A DNA stretch of 64,000 nt from assembly GCA_025998955.1 (NCBI GenBank), contig AP024676.1, positions 1,364,001 through 1,428,000 of the forward strand. Direction: 5' to 3'. Under the pieces are notes generated by a model that was not told the DNA's origin, did no database searches, and worked only from the letters and a program-made list of their open reading frames with translations. Positions 8,298-17,086 of this stretch are shown here, piece by piece (positions within the stretch are counted from its first letter, which is position 1; each line of letters opens with the position of its first letter). Both the position numbers and the translations under genes were made by a program. This DNA is from Candidatus Roseilinea sp. GTDB taxonomy: Bacteria > Chloroflexota > Anaerolineae > J036 > Brachytrichaceae.

Positions 8298-8388
8298 GCG
8301 CGCATCATGTGTGGCGTATTGCATGATGCGCGTCACGCAACGTAACACGCAATACGCAAATACGATGACGAAAGGAGCAACGAAACGA
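8298..8388. repeat. Inverted repeat followed by ACGCAA/ACACGCAATACGC repeat
   Basis: GCGCGCATCATG (8298-8309) and CATGATGCGCGT (8322-8333) form an 11-bp hairpin. The sequence ACGCAACGTAACACGCAATACG follows. A variant (ACGCAACGCGCGATACGGAACACGCAATCC with CATGATGCGG) occurs at about 27052-27092, so this is a dispersed intergenic repeat within the metY leader. Confidence 0.55.
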
Positions 8389-8391
8389 ATC

Positions 8392-9705
8392 ATGTCCGAC
8401 CATCAGTTTCACTTCGACACGCTGACCCTGCACGCAGGCACCCGGCCTGACCCGACGACGAACGCGCGCGCGGTGCCGATCTACCAAACCACGTCGTACC
8501 AGTTCCGCGACACCGACCATGCCGCCAACCTATTCGGGCTGAAGGAATTTGGCAACATCTACACCCGCATCATGAACCCGACCAACGACGTCGTTGAGCA
8601 GCGCTTGGCCGCGCTCGAGGGCGGCGTTGGCGCGTTGGTGACGGCGTCCGGCCAGGCGGCGGAGACGTTCGCCATCCTCAACCTCGCCCAGGCCGGGGAT
8701 CACATCGTCAGCTCGGCGTCGCTCTACGGCGGCACGTATAACTTGTTCCACTACACGCTGCCCAAGCTGGGCATCGAGGTGACGTTCGTAGATCCGAGCG
8801 ATCCGGAGAACTTCCGCCGAGCGATCAAGCCGAACACCAAGGCAATCTACGGTGAATCGGTCGGCAACCCCAAGCTGGATATCTTCCCGTTGGAGGAAGT
8901 AGCTGCCATCGCGCACGAGAACAGCCTGCCGCTGATCATTGACAACACCACGCCAACGCCCTACCTGCTGCGGCCGATCGAGTGGGGCGCAGATATCGTG
9001 GTGCACTCGACGACCAAATACATCGGCGGCCACGGCTTGAGCATCGGCGGCGCGATCGTGGACGCCGGCAAGTTCGACTGGAGCAAGAGCTGGCGCCACG
9101 ACGCCTACTTCAACAAGCCCGACCCGAGCTACCACGGCCTGGTGTATTCGCAACTCGGCGCGCCGGCCTACATCCTCAAAGCGCGCCTGACGCTGTTGCG
9201 CGACATCGGCGCGCCGCAAGCGCCGTTCAACTCTTTCCTGAACATCATCGGCTTGGAGACGTTGCACGTGCGCATGGATCGCCACATCCAGAACGCCAAC
9301 GCCGTGGCCGAGTGGTTGTCGAAGAGCCCGCACGTCTCATGGGTGATCCATCCCAGCTTACCCAGCCACCCGCAGTACGAGAAGATCAAGCGCATGGCGC
9401 CCAAGGGGCTGACCGCGTTGGTGGGCTTCGGCATCAAGGGCGGGCGCGAGGCCGGCCGGCAGTTCATCAACAACCTCAAGCTGTTCTCGCATCTGGCGAA
9501 CATCGGCGACGCCAAGTCATTGGCGATCCATCCGGCTACCACCACGCACTCGCAACTGACGCCCGAGGAGCAACTGGCCACCGGCGTGACCGACGACTTC
9601 GTGCGCCTGAGCATCGGCTTGGAGGACATCCGCGACATCCTCTGGGACCTGGAGCAGGCGCTGGAAGCAGCGGTGGCCGTGGTCAGCAACGGGCACAGAG
9701 TCTAG
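8392..9705 (+). CDS. metY: O-acetylhomoserine aminocarboxypropyltransferase (sulfhydrylase)
   Basis: This 437-aa PLP enzyme of the Cys/Met-metabolism (MetC/MetY) family makes homocysteine from O-acetylhomoserine and sulfide. It opens FDTLTLHAGTRPDPTTNAR and contains YQTTSYQF and the PLP lysine K209 in VVHSTTKYIGG. The long MetY-type insert GLSIGGAIVDAGKFDW, which CGS enzymes lack, is present, and the C-terminal motif IHPATTTHSQL distinguishes MetY. ATG 8392 is preferred because the conserved sequence starts there. An ATG at 8365 with GGAG between the two starts cannot be dismissed. It is controlled by the upstream SAM-I riboswitch and followed by metX, which supplies its substrate. Confidence 0.96.
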   Translation: MSDHQFHFDTLTLHAGTRPDPTTNARAVPIYQTTSYQFRDTDHAANLFGLKEFGNIYTRIMNPTNDVVEQRLAALEGGVGALVTASGQAAETFAILNLAQAGDHIVSSASLYGGTYNLFHYTLPKLGIEVTFVDPSDPENFRRAIKPNTKAIYGESVGNPKLDIFPLEEVAAIAHENSLPLIIDNTTPTPYLLRPIEWGADIVVHSTTKYIGGHGLSIGGAIVDAGKFDWSKSWRHDAYFNKPDPSYHGLVYSQLGAPAYILKARLTLLRDIGAPQAPFNSFLNIIGLETLHVRMDRHIQNANAVAEWLSKSPHVSWVIHPSLPSHPQYEKIKRMAPKGLTALVGFGIKGGREAGRQFINNLKLFSHLANIGDAKSLAIHPATTTHSQLTPEEQLATGVTDDFVRLSIGLEDIRDILWDLEQALEAAVAVVSNGHRV

Positions 9706-9715
9706 TGCCGCCGGT

Positions 9716-9823
9716 GTCCTAGAGTGTCTTTGGTGTCGCTGGTGTCGTTAGCGTCGTTGGCACCTTTCGACACCACTGACACCAATGACACTATTCGACA
9801 TCAACCGACACCACTGACACCAT
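9716..9823. repeat. Inverted GGTGTC / GACACC repeat clusters
   Basis: A run of GGTGTCG-like units on the + strand (about 9716-9763) is followed by a run of CGACACC/TGACACC units (about 9768-9823). The two halves could form a long imperfect hairpin between metY and metX. The unit is the same as in the array at 3301-3386. Confidence 0.8.
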
Positions 9824-9830
9824 CCCTCCG

Positions 9831-10943
9831 ATGATCGTCCAGACGCAATACTTTCACTACGACGGCGAGATCAAGCTGCAAAGCGGCGCGACGCTCGGCC
9901 CGATCACGCTGGCGTATGAAACGTATGGCCAGTTGAATGAGGATCGCAGCAACGCGATCCTCATCTGCCATGCCTGGAGCGGCGATGCGCACGTGGCCGG
10001 CCGGCACTCGCCCAACGACCCCAAGCCTGGCTGGTGGGACGACGCCGTTGGGCCAGGCAAGGCATTCGACACCGACAAGTACTTCGTCGTCTGCTCGAAT
10101 GTAATCGGCGGATGTGGCGGCAGCACCGGCCCGTCATCCATCAACCCGAAGACCGGCCGGCCCTACGGGTTGAGCTTCCCCATCGTCACCATCGCCGACA
10201 TGGTGGAGGCGCAGCGCCTGCTGACCGATCATTTGGGCATCGAGCGCTGGCTGACCGTGACCGGTGGCAGCATGGGCGGCATGCAAGCGCTGCAGTGGAC
10301 GGTCTCGTATCCGGCGCGTGTGCGCAGCGCGATCGTGCTGGCAGCGACGGCGCGCCTTTCGCCACAAACCATCGCCCTCAACGAAGTGCCGCGCCAAGCC
10401 ATCTATGCCGACCCGAACTGGAACAACGGGGACTATTACGGCAGGACGCCACCCAACGCCGGCCTGGCGGTGGCGCGCATGATCGGCCACATCACCTTTC
10501 TCAGCGACGCTTCGATGCGCGAGAAGTTCGGCCGACGCTTGCGCAACGGCAGCGAAGGTTACGGCTGGCGCTTCGACCCGGAGTTCGAAGTAGAGAGCTA
10601 CCTGAACTATCGCGGCCACTCGTTCACCAAGCGCTTCGACGCCAATTCGTTCCTCTACCTGAGCAAGGCGATGGATTACTTCGACCTGTCGTACGGCCTA
10701 CCGTCGCTGGCCGATGCCTTCCGCAAGGTGACGGCCAAGTTCCTGGTGGTGAGCTACACCTCGGATTGGCTGTATCCGTCGTGGCAATCGAAGGAATTGG
10801 TGCGCGCGCTGCTGCAGAACGACATTGACGTGACCTATGTCGAAATAGATAGCAACTACGGCCATGATGCGTTTTTGCTAGAAGTGGATAGACTTGCGGA
10901 GTTGACGCGCGATTTCTTGAGGCGCGTCGAGACGACACACTGA
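9831..10943 (+). CDS. metX: Homoserine O-acetyltransferase
   Basis: This 370-aa alpha/beta-hydrolase-fold acyltransferase acetylates L-homoserine with acetyl-CoA, the first committed step to methionine. Family marks are [17 protein letters not shown], the nucleophile S147 in [10 protein letters not shown], the homoserine-binding segment [13 protein letters not shown], and the C-terminal Asp/His in [10 protein letters not shown] and YGHDAFLLE. Length is typical. It lies 125 bp after metY, with the inverted GGTGTC clusters between, and probably depends on the riboswitch promoter unless the repeat hairpin uncouples it. Confidence 0.96.
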   Translation: MIVQTQYFHYDGEIKLQSGATLGPITLAYETYGQLNEDRSNAILICHAWSGDAHVAGRHSPNDPKPGWWDDAVGPGKAFDTDKYFVVCSNVIGGCGGSTGPSSINPKTGRPYGLSFPIVTIADMVEAQRLLTDHLGIERWLTVTGGSMGGMQALQWTVSYPARVRSAIVLAATARLSPQTIALNEVPRQAIYADPNWNNGDYYGRTPPNAGLAVARMIGHITFLSDASMREKFGRRLRNGSEGYGWRFDPEFEVESYLNYRGHSFTKRFDANSFLYLSKAMDYFDLSYGLPSLADAFRKVTAKFLVVSYTSDWLYPSWQSKELVRALLQNDIDVTYVEIDSNYGHDAFLLEVDRLAELTRDFLRRVETTH

Positions 10944-11022
10944 GCAGCGGAAGTTCGGGAGCGCAGACCCGGGCAAGTGCGCGGATCATCCCGCTCCCCA
11001 TTTTCAAAGGAGGTGTATTCCA

Positions 11023-11859
11023 ATGTGTGTTCCGCAATGTCAAAAGAAGATCGCAGAAACGCTCGACCGCCGCAGCTTCCTGAAAGCGGCCGGAGGCGCA
11101 GCCGCCGTCGCCTCGGCAGCATTCCTGGCGACGCCGGTGAACGCCAAGGAGGAACTGTTCCGGCCGCTCTCGGTGCGGGTGAACAAGGTGATTGACCTGA
11201 CGCACCCGCTCACGCCGGACTTCCCGACGTTCGGCGGCCAACCGCAACTCGCGATCAAAGAGATCTTCACCATCAAGAAGGACGGCTACAACCTGAAGGA
11301 GTGGACGATCAACGAGCACACCGGGACGCACATGGATGCGCCCTTCCACTTCTCGGATCAGGCGACGGCCGACCTGATCGCACCGGAGAACCTGATCGGC
11401 CCACTGGTCGTGGTGGACATTCGCGAGAAGGCGGCCAAGGATCCGGACGCACTCGTCACCGAGGACGACCTACGCCGCTGGGAGCGCCGCTGGGGACGCA
11501 TCCCGTTCGGCGCGATCGTGGCGATGAACAGCGGCTGGGACGCCTACGTGAACACGCCCAAGTTCCGCAAAGCCGACGACAAGAAGGTGATGCACTTCCC
11601 CGGCTTCGGCATTGACGCCATCGAGTGGCTGCTCGCCAACCGGCAAGTGAAGGGTATCATGGTAGACACGCTGAGCCTGGATCACGGGCCGTCGCAGGAT
11701 TTCGCCGTGCACTTCAAGTGGCTGCCCAGCAACCGCTGGGGCATCGAATGCACGGCCAACCTCGGCCAGGTGCCGGCGCGCGGCGCGACGGTCGTCGTCG
11801 GCGGGCCGAAGATCGCCGGCGCAACGGGTGGCCCAAGCCGGTGCTTCGCCTTGATCTAA
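11023..11859 (+). CDS. TAT-exported cyclase family protein (kynurenine formamidase-like)
   Basis: This 278-aa metal-dependent hydrolase of the cyclase superfamily carries the signature HTGTHMDAPFHF (metal-binding His/Asp) and the C-terminal TLSLDHG segment. The N-terminus has a twin-arginine signal, DRRSFLKAAGGAAAVASAAFLA, with an Ala-x-Ala-like cleavage region (PVNA), so the enzyme probably acts outside the cytoplasmic membrane. A perfect Shine-Dalgarno, AAAGGAGGTG, precedes ATG 11023. Relatives hydrolyse N-formylkynurenine, isatin or other cyclic amides; the substrate here is unknown. It sits inside the methionine cluster between metX and metW, an odd place for an exported enzyme. Confidence 0.88.
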   Translation: MCVPQCQKKIAETLDRRSFLKAAGGAAAVASAAFLATPVNAKEELFRPLSVRVNKVIDLTHPLTPDFPTFGGQPQLAIKEIFTIKKDGYNLKEWTINEHTGTHMDAPFHFSDQATADLIAPENLIGPLVVVDIREKAAKDPDALVTEDDLRRWERRWGRIPFGAIVAMNSGWDAYVNTPKFRKADDKKVMHFPGFGIDAIEWLLANRQVKGIMVDTLSLDHGPSQDFAVHFKWLPSNRWGIECTANLGQVPARGATVVVGGPKIAGATGGPSRCFALI

Positions 11860-11877
11860 ACGCCAAACTAGGACCCT

Positions 11878-11905
11878 CTGCGAGGCGCAATCGAGCGCCT
11901 CGCAG
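11878..11905 (+). promoter_or_regulatory. Hairpin overlapping the metW ribosome-binding site
   Basis: CTGCGAGGCGC (11878-11888) and GCGCCTCGCAG (11895-11905) form a perfect 11-bp stem with a 6-nt loop. The purine-rich AGGGGAAGA that would serve as the metW Shine-Dalgarno begins in the 3' arm. The hairpin may limit metW translation or act as a transcript end for the cyclase gene. It has no T-run, so simple termination is less likely. Confidence 0.5.
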
Positions 11906-11916
11906 GGGAAGACGGT

Positions 11917-12510
11917 ATGACGCTCAACGGCTCTCGTCCCGACCTCGACGCCATCATCGAACTCATCCCGCCAAAATCCCGCGTGCTCGACCTGGGCTGC
12001 GGCGACGGCGAATTGCTGGCGCGACTCATTCGCGAGCGGCAAGTCGTCGCGCGCGGCGTGGAGCTGAGCGAGGTGAACGTGCGGGCCTGCATCGCGCGCG
12101 GGCTATCGGTGCGCCAAGGCAACATCGAGGAGGGCCTGGCCGACTATCCCGACGGCGCGTTCGACTATGTGATCCTGAGTCAGACTCTGGCTTATCTGGA
12201 TCATCCGATCCCGGTGGTGAACGAGATGCTGCGCGTGGGCAAGCGCGCCGTGATTTCGTTCGAGAACGCCGGCTACTGGCGCACGCGCTGGCGCATATTT
12301 CGCGGCCAGGGCATCGGCGGCGACCTGTGCTCCGGCGAGGTGCGCGCCCGAGCGATCACGCTACCGCAGTTCGAAGCGTTCGCGGCATGCATGCAGGCAA
12401 AGATCGAGTTGGTTAGGCTCTTCGCGGGCGATAAGCCGGTGCGCGCTTTCACGAACTGGCAGACCAAGATCGCTGTATACGTGTTGAGCCGGGCGCAAGC
12501 TGTGGTATAG
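11917..12510 (+). CDS. metW: Methionine biosynthesis protein MetW
   Basis: This 197-aa class I SAM-dependent methyltransferase-fold protein is known as the partner of MetX in homoserine acetylation in organisms without MetA. It has motif I VLDLGCGDGELLARL, the GVELSEVNVRACIARGLSV acidic strand, and the MetW-typical stretch SFENAGYWRTRWRIFRGQG. Its place after metX supports the assignment. The start ATG 11917 follows the hairpin with an AGGGGA sequence. The last part of the gene contains the tRNA-Asp promoter. Confidence 0.93.
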   Translation: MTLNGSRPDLDAIIELIPPKSRVLDLGCGDGELLARLIRERQVVARGVELSEVNVRACIARGLSVRQGNIEEGLADYPDGAFDYVILSQTLAYLDHPIPVVNEMLRVGKRAVISFENAGYWRTRWRIFRGQGIGGDLCSGEVRARAITLPQFEAFAACMQAKIELVRLFAGDKPVRAFTNWQTKIAVYVLSRAQAVV

Positions 12511-12511
12511 T
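12484..12511 (+). promoter_or_regulatory. Promoter of tRNA-Asp inside the 3' end of metW
   Basis: TTGAGC (12484-12489), a 16-bp spacer and TATAGT (12506-12511) lie 18 nt before the mature tRNA 5' end. Confidence 0.55.
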
Positions 12512-12529
12512 TCCGCGTTGCGAAAGCTC

Positions 12530-12603
12530 GGAGGCGTGGTGTAGAGGCCTAACACGCTGCCCTGTCAAGGCAGAGACCGCGGGTTCGAATCCCGTCGCTT
12601 CCG
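12530..12603 (+). tRNA. tRNA-Asp (GUC)
   Basis: A cloverleaf can be folded. The acceptor GGAGGCG pairs with CGCTTCC (one G-U), the anticodon arm is CTGCC-CTGTCAA-GGCAG with anticodon GTC, and the T arm is CGGGTTCGAATCCCG. The discriminator is G and CCA is not encoded. A strong terminator follows 7 nt later. Confidence 0.95.
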
Positions 12604-12610
12604 CTGACGT

Positions 12611-12645
12611 AATATGCCGACTTGAGCAAGTCGGCATATTCTTTT
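12611..12645 (+). terminator. Intrinsic terminator after tRNA-Asp
   Basis: AATATGCCGACTTG (12611-12624) pairs perfectly with CAAGTCGGCATATT (12627-12640), followed by CTTTTCT. Confidence 0.9.
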
Positions 12646-12700
12646 CTCGGCTTGAAGCTATGCAGCCGGCGCGCGTTCAAGTCCACCTTGAACGCCTCGA

Positions 12701-12889
12701 TTACTTCTGCGGCGCGACCGTTGCAAGCAATTCCTTCAGCCGACCCTCGATCTGATGCGGCAAGAGCATGAGCCGTCTGTACAGCACGCTGTAGCTTGAC
12801 CCGTGCTCAATATCCCATTCCGGCCACTGCGGAAGCGTCGCGGCGGGTTTCCTTCGCAATGGGGTTGGGATGGCGTTCAGAACTCCCAC
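12701..12889 (-). CDS. Possible small protein downstream of the DUF6345 gene
   Basis: A 62-codon frame starts at a GTG that overlaps the stop of the upstream gene by 13 bp. Its second half (DIEHGSSYSVLYRRLMLL, then a charged helix) looks protein-like, but nothing is recognised and there is no clear ribosome site. It may be a remnant. Confidence 0.25.
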   Translation of the reverse strand: MGVLNAIPTPLRRKPAATLPQWPEWDIEHGSSYSVLYRRLMLLPHQIEGRLKELLATVAPQK

Positions 12890-15075
12890 CAGACCCAGTG
12901 GTACGCGATGACCGGCGTCGGGCGCGGCGGCATCGGCTGGCCCGGTTTCGGCAGTTTGTCGTTCGCAGGGTTGGCGCTGGCGCTGCGCGCGTAGATGAAT
13001 GCAGGGCTGCCCGCGCCTAACTGGAACGTTGTGTTGATCCAGGCCTGCGCGATCTTTTGCTGCGCCCAGGGCAACTCAATGCCGAAGAAGGTGGGTATGC
13101 GCATGTTGTCTGCCAGCCGGCCGCCGAACGCGACGTCTGCCATATCGCTGTTGAAGCCAAGGAGCATATGCGCACCCCGGAATGCGCTGAACCACCGGCG
13201 GATCGGTTCACTTCCGGCGTCAAAGCCCTGCACCCGCAGCGTCTGGCACGAAGCGAAACCAACCCAGCGCAACGTCTGGAACCGGGCGTTTTGCGCGAAG
13301 AACCAGCGGTCGTCTCTGGCAGCGGCGAACAGAATGCCTGCCGGGCCTCCATGACCGGCAAAGTAGACAAAATCCGCCTGATCCACGCCGCCCGTACAGT
13401 CGATGCCTCCCAGATCACAATCGCGCCAGTCACGTTCCCATGCCAGCCCTTCGTTCCAGGAAAACCGCCGGGTGTACCCGTAGCGAAGCATGCCCTCGCG
13501 GAAACCCCTGGCATCCGGGATGACGCCGGGAAGGTCGCCGGGCAGATTCAACACTCTAGTTGGCGGATAGTCCGAGACCGACTCAAGGCCAAACGTGTAC
13601 CCGGTCGATTGCGGCGCTACTCGCATGTCTGCAACGCGCTCGCTGCCGGCGCTGCTCACCGCTGCGCCCGTTCCGCTACGTATGATCAGTGGAAGATTGA
13701 GCGTGTTGAAGGGGATCAGGGTGATCTGATCCTGGCGAACAGCGCCCTCATTATCGGTCACGCGCAACGTCACGGTCGTCGGTCCAGGCGTCCCATCGCG
13801 GCTCGCGGCGGGAAGGTTGTTGGTCGTTACCGTTACGTCGCCGGGACTGGTGAGCGCCGTTGACTGAATCGTTTCGCCCTCGCCGTTGAGCCATTCGACG
13901 AGGTAGGGAGCCGCGCCGTCGCGCACCTCGCCGCGCAGCGTGACGTTTGAACCGGGGGCGAAGCGCGAACCACCGGATGGCGCGACAATGCGCACCGACG
14001 GGCCAAATCCACTCGATCCGCCTTGGAGCAGCGGCAGAGCCGTGCCGCGTAGGATGAAGGTCTCACCGCCGATGGTCACTTCGATGCCGTTGAATTCGAG
14101 CACCGGCTCCAGGGCGCGCTGCTCGACCGCGGCATCAGAGACGTAGTAGACGAGACTGGGATTGGGCACACTGATGTTGCTGGCATCGGGATATGCCGAG
14201 CGGATCTGCTGACGCACCTGCTCGATGAGCGCATTCGGATCCTGAATAGGCACATCGCGGATGCGCGTCAAGTCACGACTGAAGAACGGCATAGCGACTG
14301 CCGTCAACCCCGGCACGGCATCGTCGAGACTCAAGCCGTTATCAGGCGCAGTCGCCGTGAACATGAGCGAAAGATGCCCACCTGGCCCGCCGAGTGGAAG
14401 AACGCCGTAGGACGATCCCGGCAGCGGGATCACCATCGGCACGTTGACGATCACTCCCACCACCTGTTCGGTGGCCACTGTGCCTGGAGCATTGGCGGCG
14501 ACCGTCGCAGCTCTGATCAGCCTCGTTTTGTAGCGCGGCTTATTTGGATCAGGCGTGAACTGGCATCCCTGCAGATCTGGAGTGGCGACCCCCTGCTGCC
14601 CCTGCGTCTCGCGCAACAGGTTGCCCTGAGGGTCTATAAACCCATTCTGAAGCAGGAAACTGCAGGCCAGGAGTTCGGCCGCGCCACGATTGATCTGCCC
14701 GCGTGGCGTATCCCGTCCAAGATCGTTGAGGTTGAAGGCGTAGAAGCCGCCGCTGGCGCTGTAACGGATCAGGAGTGATTGGGTGTTGGTGTTCGGGACG
14801 GTGAACCGGATCCGATCCAGATACTCGTCCTGCACTGCCGGTTGATCGCCGATGCCGCTCAGACGCTGCGCGAGGTTCTGTGTCGTAGCGCCGGTGACGT
14901 TGGGCGCGGTCAACCGGAAGACCGGCAGCGTCTGCCCCTGCTGTAACACGACTTTGTTCGCCGTCACGAAGGCAGGCGGAGCGGAGCGCACCGTCAGGAC
15001 GCCAGCGAGCGCAAGAACGGTTGCCAGCGTCAGCGATAAGATGCGAAGCGATAAACGCAGTCCACGCGCAGACAT
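12877..15075 (-). CDS. Secreted caspase-like protein (DUF6345-type) with Ig-like domain
   Basis: This 732-aa protein has a signal peptide (residues about 9-31, LSLRILSLTLATVLALAGVL). The N-terminal 330 residues are of unknown fold. An Ig/cadherin-like domain at about 355-455 (SGGSRFAPGSNVTLRGEVRDG ... VTLRVTDNEGAV) follows. The C-terminal domain has the spacing of caspase-fold dyads: DFVYFAGHGGPAGILF (His about 575) and LRWVGFASCQTL (Cys about 610). It corresponds to the DUF6345 pattern known from Chloroflexota, actinobacteria and fungi. It could be a surface or extracellular peptidase; activity is unproven. A good Shine-Dalgarno AGGAGGT precedes the ATG. Confidence 0.78.
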   Translation of the reverse strand: MSARGLRLSLRILSLTLATVLALAGVLTVRSAPPAFVTANKVVLQQGQTLPVFRLTAPNVTGATTQNLAQRLSGIGDQPAVQDEYLDRIRFTVPNTNTQSLLIRYSASGGFYAFNLNDLGRDTPRGQINRGAAELLACSFLLQNGFIDPQGNLLRETQGQQGVATPDLQGCQFTPDPNKPRYKTRLIRAATVAANAPGTVATEQVVGVIVNVPMVIPLPGSSYGVLPLGGPGGHLSLMFTATAPDNGLSLDDAVPGLTAVAMPFFSRDLTRIRDVPIQDPNALIEQVRQQIRSAYPDASNISVPNPSLVYYVSDAAVEQRALEPVLEFNGIEVTIGGETFILRGTALPLLQGGSSGFGPSVRIVAPSGGSRFAPGSNVTLRGEVRDGAAPYLVEWLNGEGETIQSTALTSPGDVTVTTNNLPAASRDGTPGPTTVTLRVTDNEGAVRQDQITLIPFNTLNLPLIIRSGTGAAVSSAGSERVADMRVAPQSTGYTFGLESVSDYPPTRVLNLPGDLPGVIPDARGFREGMLRYGYTRRFSWNEGLAWERDWRDCDLGGIDCTGGVDQADFVYFAGHGGPAGILFAAARDDRWFFAQNARFQTLRWVGFASCQTLRVQGFDAGSEPIRRWFSAFRGAHMLLGFNSDMADVAFGGRLADNMRIPTFFGIELPWAQQKIAQAWINTTFQLGAGSPAFIYARSASANPANDKLPKPGQPMPPRPTPVIAYHWVWWEF

Positions 15076-15248
15076 GAGACCTCCTATGTGGTTCGCCCAG
15101 AGATGACGACCTGATGCGAAACCTTGCCGGCGGTCATACGCGTCACGCTATTGTACGTTCCAGACGCATCTACACAAGCACGTTTCAACGACGATCTGAG
15201 ACAGGACGCCGCAGCGCTTAGGCTCATCCACACGTCTCATTCACCGCC

Positions 15249-16079
15249 CTACCCTCGCCAGGCTCGTAGGCGCGGATCGAGATAATCGCGCAATCCGTCG
15301 CCGAGCAGGTTAAACGCCAGTACGGCCAGCGTGAGCGCCAGGCCGGGATAGAACATCGTCCACGGCGCAGTTTGCACGAACTTGCGGCTATCGTTGAGCA
15401 TCAGCCCCCACTCCGGCTCCGGGCGTTGGGCACCCAGGCCGAGGAAACTCAGCGCCGAGGTGTAGAGGATGACGTAGCCGACATCCAGGCTGATCTGCAC
15501 CAGCAGGATGGGCAAGATGTTGCGCAGCATGTGGCGGCTGAGGATGCTCGGGGTGCTCATGCCGAGCGCGCGCGCCGCCTGCACGAACTCACGTTGTGAG
15601 AGCGCCAGCACCTGCCCTCTGGCCAGCCGAGCGTACCACGGCCAATACACCATGCTCAGCGCCAGCATAGTATTGGTCAGATTGTTGCCCAGCGCCGCGC
15701 CGATGGCCGAGGCCAAAATCAAGGCCGGAAAGGCGAGGAACACATCCGTTAAGCGCATGAGCGCCATATCTGCCCAGCCACCCAGCAGGCCGGCAATCGC
15801 GCCGATGAGCGTGCCGATCGTCACGGCAACGCTCAACACCACCACCGCGACCTGGACCGAGATGCGCGCACCGCTCAGCACGCGGCTGAAGATGTCCCGG
15901 CCGAAGTCATCGGTGCCGAACCAGTGCTCTGCAGAAGGCGGCTGCAGACGTTGGGCTAGATTCTGCTTGCGCGGTGGATGGGGTGCCAGCGCTTCTCCGA
16001 ACAGCGCAGCGAACAGGATGAGCGCCGACAGCACCGCGGCAAAGCTGTTCAGCCGGCTTTGGCGCAAAAACCGCCTCAT
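15249..16079 (-). CDS. Opp/Dpp-type ABC transporter permease (DppC-like)
   Basis: This 276-aa inner-membrane permease of the peptide/nickel uptake family has an N-terminal OppC_N region (SRLNSFAAVLSALILFAALFGEALAP), the WFGTDDFGRDIFSRVLSGAR motif typical of DppC, and about six membrane segments. The EAA loop that contacts the ATPase is ARALGMSTPSILSRHMLRN. The start overlaps the stop of the upstream permease (ATGA, 16076-16079). No ATP-binding gene follows; the next gene is unrelated. Confidence 0.92.
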   Translation of the reverse strand: MRRFLRQSRLNSFAAVLSALILFAALFGEALAPHPPRKQNLAQRLQPPSAEHWFGTDDFGRDIFSRVLSGARISVQVAVVVLSVAVTIGTLIGAIAGLLGGWADMALMRLTDVFLAFPALILASAIGAALGNNLTNTMLALSMVYWPWYARLARGQVLALSQREFVQAARALGMSTPSILSRHMLRNILPILLVQISLDVGYVILYTSALSFLGLGAQRPEPEWGLMLNDSRKFVQTAPWTMFYPGLALTLAVLAFNLLGDGLRDYLDPRLRAWRG

Positions 16080-17086
16080 GTCACCCTCAAGCGTGGATCG
16101 GCCAAGCCATACGCGATGTCCACGGCAACGTTAGCGACGGTGTAGATGGTCGCCAGAACCAGCGTCACCCCCATCGTGGCGTTGTAGTCGGCGGCCAGGA
16201 GCGCATTCGCCGCGTATAGCCCTAGGCCCGGCCACTGCAGAATGCTCTCGATGAGAAACGAGCCACTCATGAGCAGGCCGACCTGTAGGCCGAGGAGGGT
16301 CAACGTGGGGATCATCGCGTTGCGCACGGCATGCCGCACCACCACAGCGTGATACGTCAGCCCCTTGGCGCGCGCCGCCCGGATGTAGTCTTGCTGCAAC
16401 ACCTCCAGCATGCCGGCGCGCATGATGCGCAGGAACACCGCAATCACGCCGAAGCTCAGCACGAAAGCAGGCAAGATCAGATGCCAGAGCGCATCGGCGA
16501 AGGTTGCCCACTGTCCGGCCAGCAGGCTATCCACCGTGTAGAGTCCCGTCACCATCGGCGGCGGCGCGACGTCCTGGCTGAGCCGCCCACCCACCGGCAA
16601 CAACGAAAGCAGGTAGTAGCCCACCAACTGCCCCACCAGCGCCACCCAGAACGGCGGCAGCGACACACCTAGCGTAGACAAGAAACGCCCGACGTAGTCG
16701 AAGGGCGAGTCCTTCCATGCAGCGCTCAACACGCCGGCCGGCAAGCCGATCATCAGGCTGATCAGCAGCGCGGCAAGGGTCAGCTCGGCGGTGGCCGGTA
16801 GAAAGGTCTGGATGTCCTGCAACACCGGCCGTTTGGTGCTGAACGACCATCCGAGGTCACCCTGGAGCAGCGCGGCCACGTAACGCGCATACTGTTCGGG
16901 GATCGAGCCGCTCAGCCCCAGCCGCTCGCGCAGCGCCTCGACGGCTTGCGGGTTCGCGCGCGGCCCGGCAATCAGGCGCGCGGGGTCCTTGGGAACCACG
17001 CGCGCCAGCACAAACGTTGCGATCGAGATCGCGGCCAGCACGGCCAACAGACCGAGCAGGCGGCGCAGGATGAACTGGCCGATCAC
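16076..17086 (-). CDS. Opp/Dpp-type ABC transporter permease (DppB-like)
   Basis: This 336-aa permease starts MIGQFILRRLLGLLAVLAAIS, the usual DppB N-terminus, with FVLARVVPKDPARLIAGP following. Its EAA loop is RAARAKGLTYHAVVVRHAVRN. Six membrane segments are visible. Both junctions are 4-bp ATGA overlaps (17083-17086 with the binding protein, 16076-16079 with DppC), so binding protein and both permeases are translationally coupled. Confidence 0.92.
   Translation of the reverse strand: MIGQFILRRLLGLLAVLAAISIATFVLARVVPKDPARLIAGPRANPQAVEALRERLGLSGSIPEQYARYVAALLQGDLGWSFSTKRPVLQDIQTFLPATAELTLAALLISLMIGLPAGVLSAAWKDSPFDYVGRFLSTLGVSLPPFWVALVGQLVGYYLLSLLPVGGRLSQDVAPPPMVTGLYTVDSLLAGQWATFADALWHLILPAFVLSFGVIAVFLRIMRAGMLEVLQQDYIRAARAKGLTYHAVVVRHAVRNAMIPTLTLLGLQVGLLMSGSFLIESILQWPGLGLYAANALLAADYNATMGVTLVLATIYTVANVAVDIAYGLADPRLRVT

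Noticed and set aside
12611-12645. Small regulatory RNA after tRNA-Asp
   Set aside because: The stem-loop plus T-run directly after the tRNA is fully explained as its terminator.
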